From: Strix aluco
Taxonomy: Eukaryota > Chordata > Aves > Strigiformes > Strigidae
NCBI RefSeq assembly: GCF_031877795.1
Contig: NC_133937.1
Span: 18,503,501 to 18,567,500, forward strand
Direction of reading: 5' to 3'
DNA: 64,000 nt
The position numbers and the translations under genes were made by a program. Below the pieces are notes generated by a model. It saw only the letters and a program-made list of their open reading frames with translations. It searched no databases and had not been told where the DNA came from. Of this stretch, positions 13,301 to 28,300 are shown in pieces; positions within the stretch are counted from its first letter, which is position 1, and each line of letters opens with the position of its first letter.

Positions 13301-16300
13301 AAAATACATATTTACTCTTTCATTTTGAAGAACAGAAGTTTATTTCTTTTGAAGACAAAATGTAGTTTGGGGTGGTTGTTTTTTGTTAACTTCTTTAAAT
13401 CTTCTTTTCACTGAAGTGTGTGGTTGTAACACTTGAGAGTTAGTTATAACTGGGCAATCTCTGAGAGATGGTGGCTGGCACTTTGTGATCGAATGATAGA
13501 TTAAATTAAGTAGTGTTTGGGATCCAGAGCTTTGTCTCCTAGAGGATTCACTTATTCTACATTAGCTGATGCTTTAGAGCTGAATTATTGCTGTACCAAA
13601 TTGTAGCACTGAGGTATTACATTAAAATAATTAAAAAATATATATGCACATATATATAAAAAAAATTGGCCAATGTGCAGCGTACCAAAAATTAGTGTGA
13701 GTTAGTGGAAATGTAGTTATGAAACAGTGTGATCCTTGCATAGTAAAGCAGTAATGCACTAAAAATGAGTCCTGTGCATTTTTAAACAAAACATGGTCAA
13801 TTAAATAGTCAGAAAACAATTTTTTGTGTGCTGAATTCTTTTGACCTACTAATGTCTTCAGTTCATCTTTTATGTGGTGTTGTCATAAATTTGTCTTTGC
13901 TTAAGTGAGAGTAAATGTCAGCTGTTCACTGTCAGAACTGCTTTGTTTCTACAATGGAAAGAGAAATTAATGTTTTAAACAGTATTTGATATAATCAGCA
14001 AGCATGACACAGAGAGTACAAATTTTCAGAATAGAACCACACTTCAAATTCTGAAAAGGTATTATGTCACTGTTGTAAATGTCTCTTAAAGTACAGCCAC
14101 AGTCTCCAAGACTGACTGGATTCTTGAGCATCTGATGAGTTAGTAGGAGTCTCTTCCTGGTCTGACTCTGCTTAAACATTGGTTAATTACTTAAGTATAT
14201 ATTGCCTTGTTTTCTCTATCTTTTGAAGTAAAAACCTAACACCTGTCTATGGTACTTTGAGGTCTTCAAACATGGAGCAGTATGTAAAATTCTAGGCATT
14301 TTATTAATTTCTTCTTTCATTTTTCTTACCTCCCTTCTTGAAGCTCTTCTTCAGAGTAACTGATGACAGAGCAAAACACTCAGAGCTGTATTTGGTGGGA
14401 ATGATCTGCTACTATGGAAAACACTATTCTACCTTCTTCTTCCAAACTAAAATCCGCAAGTGGATGTACTTTGATGATGCTCATGTCAAAGAGGTGAGAA
14501 AATAGTGTTGAGAAAAATAATCTGTTAAGAAATTTGTTAGCTACTTGTGTGTAGATCCATACTGTTTTCTACAGATTTCAAGAAATTTTTGGCTATTTTT
14601 CCACTCAAGATCCGTAACTCTGTTGCTCCTTCTTGTGAGCAAAGTAAAGCATGCTCAAAAAAGCATTCCAGAAATCTCAGAAGCACTATTCTTATTTCTG
14701 TTCTATTGGATGCCAGTCTTGCTTTTTATGCTGTTGTTTGAAAACCTACAGTTTGGTTGTGCACACAGCTGATAAACATCCCTTTCCCTTGCTGACAAGC
14801 AGTATAGCTATTTAGTGCCTGCTTTTTGGGTTCTTTGTTGAAGTATCAAGATGCCAGTCTTCCCTAGATGCTGCCAACAATAAATTTTCTGCTTATGTTA
14901 GTGCTTTTGGTTTTTCCTTTTTCACCAAGCATGAGGTCCTTGACGTTAAAGATACCAGTGCTGGGATCTTGGCACACAGTTACTACATCCCATTAGTTTG
15001 GCATTATTTCACACCACTCTCCTTTTATTCCTTCTAGTCATGGAAGCACAAAGATGAGAGAGGAAAATTTTCTCCTGTAGTTATGCCAAATGTAGTCTCA
15101 AAGGGAAAACTCTAATCCTAGCATTTGTTCAGTCATATTGCTGCAAAACTTTGAGAAGGATAGGTACTGCAGTGCTTTAATAGAATACTTGTATATGGAG
15201 CGAATTTGTTGGAATAGATGTTCGACGTATTAGGTGAAACCTGTATTAGTACATGAGGAAGATTTTTTGAGATGAATATAACTATGAATTGTTGCCTGGC
15301 CTATCAAAATGCTTGCAGAGGTTCTGTAACAGCAGAATTATTCACACACGGAAGCGGTTAACTTTGACTTGAATTTGCTGTCGTGCTTTGATGTCTTTTC
15401 ATTTTGTTTATGCTGATGGTTGGATTAAGAAATTTTGTTAACAAAATCTTTTTTTTTTTTCCTTGACTGATGCAAAGTTAGAACGTTGCAGATAATGAAA
15501 AGCTTTTTATGGAAAACAGAAATCTGAAAGGGGAAGGATTATTTTTGTAGTCATATTTTTAGCAGGAATTGTAATTTGTTTAGCCATAAGATGGTGAATA
15601 CCTTGATTTTATTTGGGTTGGTTCCAGAGCTTTCTTGCTGAGTCCAGTTCAATGCTGGATATAGAAGGAGTAAAAGAATGTCAGTGAAAAATCAAACTCA
15701 GACAGAAGTATGAGGGAAAAGAGAGCTTATTACAGAAAATGGTGACAGCAAACCTTTCTTGTGCACGTTTTTTATTGTTGTTGCTAATTCAGATTGGTCC
15801 AAAATGGAAAGACGTTGTGACGAAGTGCATTAAGGGTCACTATCAGCCTTTGCTGCTGCTGTATGCAGATCCAAGAGGAACTCCAGTGTCAACACAAGAC
15901 TTGCCCCCTCAGGTGGATTTACAGCAATATAGCAGGACTTGCTATGATAGTGAAGACTCGGGTAAGCTATCTGACCTATATGCCTTATATCTTTATGCTG
16001 TAATGCTGCATGTAAAAAGCTTTTCTTCTGTTCTGGGTGTGGTTTTTGCTAGCAGGGGTCCCTGTTGCCTTTAAAGCTGATCTAGAATTCTAAAGAGGCC
16101 TTCCACTGTTTCGCCCTTGAACCTCTCTCAGTCCGTGACTGTTGATTGAGTAGTAATCATTTCCAAAAAGGTTGTGAGAAAGAAACTGGGGGGAGAAAAA
16201 GTGAAGGACCTGTTGTCGCGTGAACTTAGAGAGGAACAATAACTGATGAGTTCAGTGACTGAGTTCATAAGTCCATCAGCAGTTTTAACAGGATGGGAAT

Positions 16301-19300
16301 GAGACCAGAGATGCACAAACACATAAAAATTAAAGGAAGCTTCAGAATTAAGCTCAGGAGGGAAGTTAGGGAAAAGAAATATTAAGGAAAATTCATAAAT
16401 GAGTCCCTTGCTAGGATGCTGAAGGGGCAGGGGGTATATGGGAAGAAATACAGTTTTGTTAAAGATTAAAAAAGAGAGAGACAGAATCAGTGCAGCTTAT
16501 CTTCAGCCTTTGGCTTGTCTTTTACTCAGATAAAGCAGCACAAGAGATAGGAATTGATTTGTGGGATACTGAAGGGAAGGGATTGGCAAAGGCTTATGCC
16601 TATAGATCATGTTTACTTCTTCATTTTTCATGGTCTGTTTTGCATCAAAAGATCTATAGCTATAGTTATGTAGCACTTAACATCTCAGATGCCTTCTACA
16701 TCATGTTACTTCCTTGAATTCTTGTATTAATGGTAGGCCATTGAATTGGAAAGGTACGTCCAAATAAGGTGTTCCAGAGGTTACAACTTAGTCTGCTCAA
16801 GATATCAGTAGTGGTCTGAACGGGCTGTTGGTTTACTGAAGTTCTGGATAATTTTGGACATTGGAGGTTGAGGCCTCATTTAAAGAGAAATAGATTCTGA
16901 GAAAGATATGCAATTGCAATCCAGATAAGGTGAAAATAAAAACATGGTCTAAGTTTATATTGTAATGGCTTTGCAGAAGATGATTGTTTCTATTTTTGGA
17001 TGTTAGCAGAGAATATCCTGTATTAGAGGTGGGTTTATAAGTTGACAAGAACAACAAGGCAAGACTAAAATCAGTAATACAGCCTTTCTTCCAGGATTTT
17101 AACCTATTTATACAACTGTAATTCCAAGAATATTTTATGGTTTTCCTGGCCAATGGCTAACTTTATACTTCCTGGTCAATGAATCTGTAGAGAACATCTA
17201 CTGTCTCCTTATTTACATGTTGACAGTCTACCAGTTATGAAATAAATCTCCCAACTTCTCTTAAAAATAAATGCAAATAACACTGTTAAAACGACCTTCA
17301 CTTCTCACTTGACAAGATGCCTTGCAATTTGTAAATCTGTCTTCCTGTTCTGAAAAAATGGGAAGTCTGGAGGAGGGAGAGAAGGGCCTTCAGTGCTATA
17401 TATCAATTGTGAGCGCTTCTACAAGCTTCAGGTCAACATGCACTGTAAATTTGCCTTGCTGTTCTGCTGGTTGATCTCCAGGAAATACATAGATAACCCT
17501 TCTGCTCATTGTCTCTGCAGTATCTAATATTACTGTGTTCTAAAATGACTTCAGGAAGCTGAATACAAAAACATATATATAAAAAGGTGTTTCCTTTCAG
17601 ATAAAATTCAGAAGGCTGTAGCGAGTAACCTGCTCTTTCATTTCAAAAACACTTGGTGAGTCCTCAAGGCTTATTTCTGTAGTCTGCAGTGTTTAACATT
17701 GATACCAAGCTCTTGAGAGAATTTGTGAGATACTCTAGGTTGAAGTGCCAGGATAAATCATCGCCTACATGTTTTCCTGTCAAATTGAATTATTTTCTAG
17801 CCTTGTTGATAGCCTTGTCCATGTTGGGTAACCTGGGATAAGTAAGGCCCTGGGGGGAATAGGGGCCCAAGAAGGCTGGTTAATATTCAAGGATCAGCTC
17901 CTCCAAGCTCAGGAGCGATGCATCCCAACAAAGAGGAAGTCAGATAAGAACACCAGGAGACCTGCATGGATGAACAGGGTGCTCCTGGACAAGCTCAAGC
18001 ATAAAAAGGAAGCCTACAGAGGGTGAAAGCAAGGACAGGTAGCCTGGGAGGAATACAGAGAAACTGTCCAGGTAGATAGGAATCAGGTTAGGAAGGCCAA
18101 AGCCCTGATAGAATTAAATCTGGCCAGGGATATGAAAGGTAGTAAAAAAAATACAGGTATGTTGGTGATAAAAGAAGACCAGGGAAAATATGGGCCCTGT
18201 CTGGAAGGAAAAGGGTGACTTGGTCCCCCAGGATTTGGAGAAGGCTGAGGTACTCAATGACTTTTTTGCCTCATTCTTCACTGGCAAGTGCTTCAGCCAC
18301 ACCACTCAAGATGCAGAAGGTAAAGGTGGGACTGAGAGAAGGGAGAACTGCCCACTGTAGGAAAAGATCAGGTTTGAGACCATCTAAGGAACTTGAAGGT
18401 GCACAAGTCTATGGGACCTGATGAGATGCATCCGCAGGTCCTGAGGAGGCTGGCAGATGAAGTGGCTAAGCCACTGTGCATCATATTTGAGAAGTTGTGG
18501 CAGTCCAGCGAAGTTGCCACTGACTGGAAAAGGGGAAACATAACCCCCATTTTTAAAAAAGGAAAATAAAGAGGACCCGGGGAACTACAGACCTGTCAGT
18601 CTCACCTCTGTGCCTGGCAAGGTCATGGAGTAGATCCTCCTGGAAACTATGTTAGGGTGTGTGGAAAATAAGGCAGCGGATGGCTTCACAAACAGCAAAT
18701 TGTGCCTGACAAATTTGGTGGCCTTCTGTGACAGGGTTACAGCATTAGTGGATAAGGGAAGAGCAACTGACGTCATGTGACATGCACAAGTCAACTACCT
18801 GGACTCGTGCAAAGCATCTGACACTGTCCTGCACAACATCCTTGTCTCTAAATTGGAGAGACATGGATCTGATGATGGATCGCTCAGTGGTTAAGTAATT
18901 GTCTGGATGGTCGCACTCAAAGAGTTGTGGTCAACGGCTCAATGACCGAATGGACAGCAGTGACAAGTGGTGTTCCTCAGGGGCTGGTGTTGGGACCAGC
19001 ACTGTTTAACATCTTCGTCACTGACATGGACAGTGGGATCGAGTGCACCCTCAGCAAATTTGCCAACAACACCAAGCTGTGTGGTGCGGCCGACACGCTG
19101 GAGGGAAGGGATGTGCCATCCAGAGGGACCTGGACAGGCTGGAGAGGTGGGACCGTGCAAACTTCATGAAGTTCAACAAGGTCAAGTGCAAGGTCCTGCA
19201 CATGGGTCAGGGCAATCCCAAGCACAAATACAGGCTGGGCAATGAGTGGATTGAGAGCAGCCCCACCCGCAGAGAAGGACTTGGGGGTACTAGTGGATGG

Positions 19301-22300
19301 AAAACTTATGAGCCAGCAATGTGCGCTCACAGCCCAGAAAGCCAGCTGTGTCCTGCGCTGCATCAAGAGAAGTGTGGCCAGCAGGTCGAGGGAGGGGATT
19401 CTCCCCCTCTACTCTGCTCTCATGAGACCCCACCTGGAGTACTGTGGGGCCCTTAAATAAGAAGGACATAGACCTGCTCGAGCAAATCCAGAGTTGGGCC
19501 ACGAAGGCGATCGAAGGCTGGAGCACCTCCCTTATGAGGACAGGCTGAGGGAGTTGGGGTTGTTCAGCCTGGAGAAGAGCAGGCTCCGGGGAGACCTTAT
19601 AGCGGCCTTCCAGTACTTAAAGGGAGCTTACAGGAAAGGTGGGGAGGGACTGTTTATCAGGGAGTGTAGTGATAGGATGAGGGGTAATGGTTTTAAACTG
19701 AAAGGGGTTAGATTTAGATTAGATAGAAGAAATTCTTTCCTGTGAGGGTGGTGAGACACTGGAACAGGTTGCCCAGAGCAGTTGTGGCTGCCCCCTCCCT
19801 GGCAGTGTTCAAGGCCAGGCTGGACGGGGCTTTGAGCAACCTGGTCTAGTGGAAGGTGTCCCTGCCCATGGCCAGGGGCTTAGAACTAGATGATCTTTAA
19901 GGTTCCTTCCAGCCCAAACCATTCTCTGATTCTATAACATCCAGAGTTTTCTACTGTAATATACCCTTTTCAGAATGACCTTTTTGTGTCTCACTAAGTG
20001 TAACTACAGCTTCTTCTGGATTCCTCAGTGTTATCAGCCCATAATTCAGAAATGAACAGAGATTGTGTATTCTTAAATTGTGAATCACAATATTTTACCT
20101 GAACTTTTGTCAAGGGAATCTGATAAATGCATCTAATCACATCAATATCTGATACTACAAATGATGGAGGAAAGATTGTCAAAGATGCTGGTATGATATG
20201 TTGTGAAACAAGTGAAAAGAACTTCTCTTAATGTTTTTGATTTTTCTGTTGAATAAAGACTTCAGTTTACAAATCGTTTTACAGTACTGAGTTCCACATC
20301 AGTGATTTCTGTGGCCTACATTCACCTTTCTTTCTGTGACTGTCATCTCCTTTAACAGCTGTATTCTATATTTCTTTAGACCAGTAAGATTTTTAACCAG
20401 TAAGGAGGTAGAGGGAAGTTTCTGACCTCAGAAGTTGTTAATCATCCTTAAATAGAACATCAGCTACAGGACTTTCTCTCACCAGAAATGTACAGTGCCC
20501 TTAGATTGAGTGTTTGTGATTAAACATAGGCATTACTTTCTTTAATTTCTTCAGAGAAACGAGTATGAAACAAATATCCTGTATATTCAGGAGTTTATAC
20601 ATCATATATTAAATGGCCAACAGTCTTCAAATGCTTCAGATTTTTACTTTTATGTACGAATGTGGTAGAAGGAGGTTGTCTTTTTCTCCTCTTAATGATT
20701 TAGGGATTACTGTACTGGATTTGAATCATGATGCTTCATCCTTTTCAGTACCCTACTAGTGCAGGGGATCAATGCTAACTTCTTGAGAAGGAGCAGGTTA
20801 CTTTGCTTTAGATAATACAATTTCAGTATAAAGTTTTACTAGATAAGCTTTTAATTCATAATAGGTGAAATGTGTCAATTATTGTAACTTCAGATGTTCT
20901 TGTTACCCTTAATAATTTATACTTGACTGACTCTTTAACTTTGACTTCCCCTGAAGCAGTGTATTTCGTATTTTAATTACACTTGACAGTGTCAACAATT
21001 AATGAAAAATAATTTCAGTGTGGTACTAATGTGTAGTTTCAGTCCAGGGACATGGTTTAATTTTGTGTAATAAAAGGTTTTGATAAATTTTAAGTTACTG
21101 AAGAGAAAGAAATAGAGGTTTGCAGAAGGAATGACACTACTCCCGCTTCCAAAGGAGAGGACATTTCCCGTAAGCTCTGGCGACCTTGAATCTGAGTTTG
21201 TATGTTTGGTACTCTGTTTTTCTGCTAATTTATGTGTAGTTTCCTCTGTTCTCTTTTTTTAGCCTCTCCTGACTTCTGTAATAGCTAAAAAAGATTGAAA
21301 TTTGACATTGCTTCCTTGACGTTGCTTCCTTCCCTAGGGAGAGAACCTTCCATCTCGAGTGATACCAGGACAGATTCCTCTACAGACAGCTATCCTTATA
21401 AACAGGCACACCATGAGTCTGTGGTCAGTCACTTCTCCTCTGACTCGCAGGGGACGGTCATCTACAATGTGGAGAATGATGCAGCTTCACAAAGCAGCAG
21501 AGACACAGGTAGCAGATGCCATTGTATCTGTGTGATCGTTGTCATTAAATATGATGACTGCAGTGGATTCCAATGAAAAATGGCTATATATCTACAACCT
21601 GTATCAGAATAGTGAACAGTATTTAGTATTCCAAATGTTTTTGGTTTGTAATGAACCATTGGTATTCACAAAAAATAAGCATTTTAAATGTCTTGTTGGC
21701 TCTTGTAGACTTGTATCTAGCCAGACAAACATTTACAGACATGTTTCCTGTTATCCACAATCCTACCTGCTCTCTTTGTTATATAATTCTGTAAGTTGGA
21801 GTTTGTACAGCACCATTGTACAGTTTGGTAAGTCTTGTGTGTGCTACTTACTCATCTATGGGCAGTTACTTCATTGCAGGAATTGCAGCTGTCTGGGAAA
21901 GGCACTTTCATCACCAGAATCTCTCATACTTGGGCACTAAGGACTTTCTATGTAAGTGAGTGTTGGTAGTATTTATTGCACCAGGGAGGAGCATAAGATG
22001 ATTTCTTGCCTGTGCCATGGAAGCAAGTTAAGTGAGAATCTGCAAGGAGAAGACAATCTGTATATATGTTCTTCCAGGAAGCTGAAAGGTCTGTCTGAAC
22101 AGTCTTTAGATGAAAAGAGGTTAACTGGAATCTCTATTATTCATGCCCAGTGACCGTAGTCAGCCTAGGTCTGCATGCAGTAACTTCTAACATCACTTTA
22201 AAAAAAAGTAGTGCGTGAGTTTAAGGTCAGACTTCTTGAGCATCAAAAATATGATCTGCTAAGTCTGTTTGAAAAGTTACTTTACTGTACCTTAAGTAGA

Positions 22301-25300
22301 CTTTCTAAGAAGATATATGAGTTGAATCAGTAACTGTTTGTTGCACCAGAGTGTCAACGCTATCATACCACCTTGTCCTTTTAGTTGCAAAATAGTAGCT
22401 CTCTTACATTGTGACAATATATGCGTATTTGGTTCACTTGAAACAATCTATGGTACAAATATTTTTCACATCAAAATCTGGAAAAAATGTTTCAAGTTGG
22501 TTTTCTTTAGTACTCTTTGATTCCTCATTAGAGGTTCAGGTAACTGTAATATATGGTTTTAGATAGCCTGACAGTACTTTTAATGTTTTAGCAAATACAT
22601 AACACTGTAGGTTCCAGTCATAGTCTTAGGTAGAGTGTGAGAAAGAATGGGAAGTTGGAGCAGAATTTCAGTGATGAGGAAACAAAATTTATGTTGATCT
22701 TCAGAGTATGAAGAAGGTAAAATTGAAAATGCTAGTGGAATATCATTTATATAGCCTGCAAAAGTGGCACGGAGTTTACTGGATTAGGTTCCTCCCTGCA
22801 AAACTTGCTATGCAGAAGTCAGCAGAAGAGGGAGGGTAGGGGGATGGTTGCAAACATATAAGCATGAAGTTCAGCATGTAACCTTTTGTTCTGTCATTTT
22901 TAGTGACTTTGTCCTTTTTTTTTTTCTTTCTTCTCCTACTGATTCTATCCTATGTTACTCCCTTCAGCTTAGCCTGTCTTTCCACCTAAATTCAGTTGTC
23001 CTCATCTTCCCTGATTCAGCCTTAGCTATAGTCAGTTTGTCCCCTTAGCTAGCCACCTGTCTGGGCATTTCACCTTTTTTTTTTCCCCTACCCAAAACCT
23101 TTCCAAAAAAGTCAGTCTGCCAACTCATACAACTGCTCAGTCATCAAATGCTGATCCGTGGGGCTATAAAGAAGCCATCCACATTGACCTGTCAACTGAA
23201 TCGTTCTGGGCAAGAGCAGGATTCTTCATTTAATGGCTATTTACCCACTACTCCAGCCCAGAAAATTATGGACCTTATCCCACATCGTCCTCCGGGGAAG
23301 GACCACCATTGGGTCATATGACCTCAGGCACCTGGGTACTTCAGAATGGGGGCATGAAGAGTGGCTGCATAAGCCCTCTCTTGCTCCTACCAACCTGTGC
23401 TGCTGAAAAACATGTGCGTATTCTGGCTGCCCTATTCATACAACTGCGATTTCAGTGGGAGGGAGTAGGGGGTGTTCTGTCTTACCTTGTTTGATTTCAT
23501 TCTCTTCTCTAACATATTCCTAGATGCGCACACAACCCCCACAAAAACAAACTTTTCCTTTGAATGTCACTGTTTGCTTATGAAGCCATCCCACCTCTGG
23601 AGGATGAGGTATTTAAGTGATGCATTCAGCAAGGGATACCTTTTAATCATGTGATTGGGCACTCAGGCAGAAATCCTGGCTTGTTATTTTAGTGAATTAA
23701 AAAAAATTAACATAAAAGGGTTAGCTAATATTCTTGGGATTGTAATTTCTATTTTTATGCATTGTGTTGGATTTAGTCTTTGTTCCAGAGGGTCCAAGTA
23801 AAGACAACAAAGCCTGTGTCTTGCAAGCTTTTGAATCTTGGCATATCCTCCATGGCTATTAAATGTCCAGTGACAATAGGACAACATTTGCAGTTTATGA
23901 AGGGAGAAGAAAATATTTATGCAAAGCTAGCAGCCTTCATTCTACAAGGCTAAGTTGGGCTCTAATTAGTCTATGCAGACCTGAAGCTAGCTCCAGTAGA
24001 ACTAAATATCTTTAGTTTCTGTCACAGTACTTGAAGGATGCTAACCAAGCACTTCCTATCAGGTTGAAAGACTTCTGGGGTGAAAAATACTTAACTAGAG
24101 ACGTTGTACACTCTGAAGTGAAACATAAGCCTCTTCTATCTTGAGGGGAGCTACTACAAGGTATGAGACAATACTGTTCTTTCAGTCCCTGAAAGATGTG
24201 TGACAGTCCATGCTGTGAAGGAAAAAACAAATTCTTCTAAAGCACTGACTCATGCTCAGTCACCTAAATGCCGCACATCTTCTATCTTCACTGCCAACAT
24301 TTCTCTTTTATTTCCTTAACTTCTCTTTTATATAATCTGCTCATTTCTAAAGAATGCGGCTACAAAATCACTCTCCACTTTGCAAATTAATAGAAATGTG
24401 AATCTTGGCTAGTTTGCTTTTTATTGTTTGGATTCCTTCCCGCTTATTTACTGTAGTATCTTTGCAGCAATTTTAGTTGAAGTGTATTTTTTTTTCAACT
24501 GTTGAAGGTACAATTTTATGTGTAAAATCTACTTTAAAGGTTGTTGATTTCTAGAGAAGAGGGAAGGCTCAAAACAGCCAGCTATGTAGTCTGGGGGCTG
24601 TTAATCCACTATTGGGTAGTAGGGATTTTCCTTTCCTATCATCCTATGCAAAGTGAAAGTTAGTGATAGAAAGGCTAGAGAAAAGTCTTTGTAGCTTATT
24701 CATAAATTCCCTTCTTATCCTGCATCTCTGCTTGGGACTACTCACGTGAGTAAAGCCATGTGTGTGTTTGTGCTTGCAGGTTTAGGACTGTGAATGTGTG
24801 AGAACCATAAAATTAAGAAAAGGCAATACAGAAAACTTATGATGTCAGATACTCTTAATTCACTTTTGATGTGAGGAAATGGGGAATAAATTATGTGCAA
24901 GAGAAAGTATTAGCACTCAGACACATGAGCTGTGGTAAGGGAACATTGTCGTGTGTCAGCTGATCCGTGTTGATGGTTTGTGTGTATGCTCTTAGCTTGT
25001 GGCAGATGTGAATTAGCTGGCTTAGAGCTTGAAAGCCAACTGGGGCTTCTTCGCTGTAGACTAAGCTAACTCAGGTTACTTAGTATTTGCTACAGGTGAA
25101 GAGAGTGCCGATGGGTAGTTAGTGCAGAACAGCTGATGATGTGCAGTAATTTATTATTACATGGTAACTTGTTCATGTGTTTGAGTCTTCAACAGAGTAA
25201 TGTCAATCAAGCTGTCCTCAGGAGTTTCATGTTCGTGTCTGTTAAAACTGAAAAAGTATTCAGACAGCAAGAAAGTGGTGTCCTTAGACTATTAGAAGAC

Positions 25301-28300
25301 AAGGCAGAGTCAACTTTTTCCTCTCCCTGTGGATGAGCTCTCATTAACCAGAGTCCTTGGAGGGGCTGTATTGTTCTTTTATGACCTTATGGAACACCTT
25401 CCCCTCCCTAAGACAAAACCAAAAACTTTTGGATACAAAAACTTACCCAAACCTGCCAGTTAGCATTGGAGCATCTGCAGCTCATAAGGAGCAGGAGAGC
25501 CCAGCTGCTCTTAGCAAACAGAACACTTGGTCCCAAGGCTCTTGTCATCTCTACTGTGTTCTTCTGTCCTTCCAGGGCACCTGACTGACAGTGAGTGCAA
25601 TCAGAGGCATGTTTCCAAAAAGAGCTCGCTGGCAGACCGCAAGAGGAGTTCTAGCCGCTCTCGGCGAAAAGGAGATGAGGCTCAGTCATCAGGATACCAT
25701 AGTGAAGGCAAGAGATGTTACTTTATTTCAAATACCAGTATCTCTACATGTTTTTAAGATCCTCAGTGTGTACATGCATTTCCCTCATTGATTCTTACAT
25801 CTGTGTCTGTGTTATGTCCTGTCTTCTTTTTTTTGGTTTGGGAAGTGTTGGTTGGGTTTTTCTTTTTATTTTGTTGGGGTTTTTCTGATTTTGTTTTTTA
25901 CTTTTCAAAGTCTGCATGAAGATGCAAGTGGGACTGCTAGTTTAATCCGAAGTTATTTTTGTGGCTTTTGCTGTCTCTGTAAACTGCAGGAGAAACCTTG
26001 AAGGAGAAACAAGCCCCGAGAACTGCCCCCAAACCATCCAGCAGCACCAGCAGGCTGAGGGAATTTAAAGAGACAGTGAGCAATATGATCCACAGCAGAC
26101 CACAGCAGATTTCTCAGACCATCCAGAATTCCCCTCGTGGAGGGAGTAGTGTGGATCAGGCAGAAACACGACCCTCAAAAAGCCTGTCTGCACACTCTCG
26201 AGACTGGGAAGTGGAGAGTATCAGTGAGTCTAAATCCAGCTCATCTAGCAGGTACCGGCCAACCTGGAGACCCAAAAGGGAGTCTCTGAATATAGACAGC
26301 ATCTTCAGTAAAGACAAGAGGAAACATTGTGGCTACACTCAGCTTAGCCCCTTCTCTGAAGAAGCAGGTAAGAATTTGAGAAGAAAGATTTATTTTGAAA
26401 TGTGTGGAATTTATAGTACTCCACTATCCAGTTTTGTTTAAAGTAGGAAAGTGAAGTTTTGAACACGGTATTTAGGTCAATGTCGAGTTGTGTACTTGAA
26501 GGCTAGTTTCTGTGTGGGTATTCATGTTGCATGTATGATACTTTGTTTGCTTTCTGTGTGCTAAATTTCACATGTAAGGAAATAATAAGGGAAGCATTAC
26601 TGTCTGTGCTGCTTAAATGGACACAGGGCTAGACTGCTAAGTATCTCAAAGTTCATCCCTTGGAATAGCCTTTTGTACTGGTCTACTTTTTTCTCTGGCT
26701 CATCATGGTGTTTTTGCATGATGGCTCAGACTATGGTGCAGCGAGTATCTTATCCTCACAAGAACTCAGCATTGATACATAAGAGCCTGGCAGCCAGTGA
26801 TGATTTATCTGGGACCATTTTACACCATAGCAGCTGTCCAACCTGTACATAGAGACTTTGTCCTCAGCTCTGCTGTTTTTGAAGGTAACAAAATCTGTTG
26901 TGAAACAACTTTGGGTAACTTCTGTTGCCCCTGCCCCAGCCTCCCACTTGCCTTTCTCTGGTCTGCAGATGAATATAACAGGTCATTTGCTTCCTGTCAA
27001 GAGGAAGGTACTCCTGAAGATGTAAAGGCTGTGGAAAGCAGATGTTTACTAGTTCCTGGGTTTTATGCTGTTATGCTACTGGAGCTGCTGCACTTCCATC
27101 TTAGAGTGCTTGAAGAACAGTGTGTGGATGAGAAGGACAAGGCTTGTGTGACTGACAGGAGAGTTGTGGTTAGTGAGGGTGCTGTTCCAGAAATCTGGGG
27201 GCCTGGAGAGAGGGAGGGACAGATGATTGACTAGGAGCAGCTAAAGGTTGAAAGCCATTGGGCAGCATAAAGAAATATATATATAGGGAAGGTGAAGGGA
27301 GAAGAGAACACAGCTCCAGGGAAGGAAGCAAGGGAAGCAAACAAGAGGCAAGTTGTGAAATCAGTAAGGAAGAATTAAAAAAAGTTTTCCTGTCCTCTGT
27401 GAACTAATGTTATGTAAACCTCATCAAATTGTAAATGGCGAAATAAACAATGCAGAAAGTGCAGCACAAAGTATGATAATAAATATAAACTGGAAATGCA
27501 GTTGGGTATACTGTAAAATGATCTTGTACAAATACAAATTCTTATGGGGATGAAGGGATTTTCTTTCCAGACTTGATTGTTACCTGGAGGGGAATATGGT
27601 AAGTTATGCTAAAGGGGAGAGACTAAAAAATAAATTTATTGAATAGATTATTACTTATTATTACTAGGAATGCTGTAAAAGTATTGGGTTTTTTCTGCTT
27701 AATATTGCTAGTTTTACACTAAATTAAAGGCAGCACTTCTGATTTAAGCATGGTTGAGAAGCTAACAGAAGTATAGATGATTTGCTGGTATTGAATCTTG
27801 GATCTTCTACCAAGCTATATTTTTTTTCTCTTGACAGGTAAAGAGTTGATTGAGAATGAGGTGAAGGAACATGCTGTTCAAGAAACAAGATCAAGCCAGT
27901 CAAATGTCAGATACAAGCGTGGTGTGCTAGGCCGGGGCACCCAGCATCATATGGTGGATCAACATCCTCATCTAATACAGAGGATGGAGTCTGGCTATGA
28001 AAGCAGTGAACGCAACAGCAACAGCCCAGTTAGTCTGGACATGCCCTTGTCTGAAAGCTCAAGTACCCACAGGTAGATTTCAACAAACTCCGTTTTTGAA
28101 GTGATTGAGGTCTTGATTTCTTTTTCGTAGTTACATAATGGTGTAGAACTTTTTTTTTTTTAAAGTGTAAAATGGCACTCCTAGCTTGGGGCAGGGGAGA
28201 AATAGAAGGGAAATAAGAATCTGAGTGAGTTTGGTTCCTTTTCTTGTCAGTATATTGATAGCTTACTGCTTATGAGAAGGAAAAGAAATGGGGTTCAGAT

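Noticed and set aside
18939..19526. Several open frames on both strands inside the large CR1 copy
   Set aside because: They are pieces and shadows of the degenerate CR1 ORF2, not host genes.
26797..27234. 145-codon open frame in a USP54 intron
   Set aside because: No matching splice sites in the required phase, no family resemblance, and no counterpart expected between conserved exons J and K.
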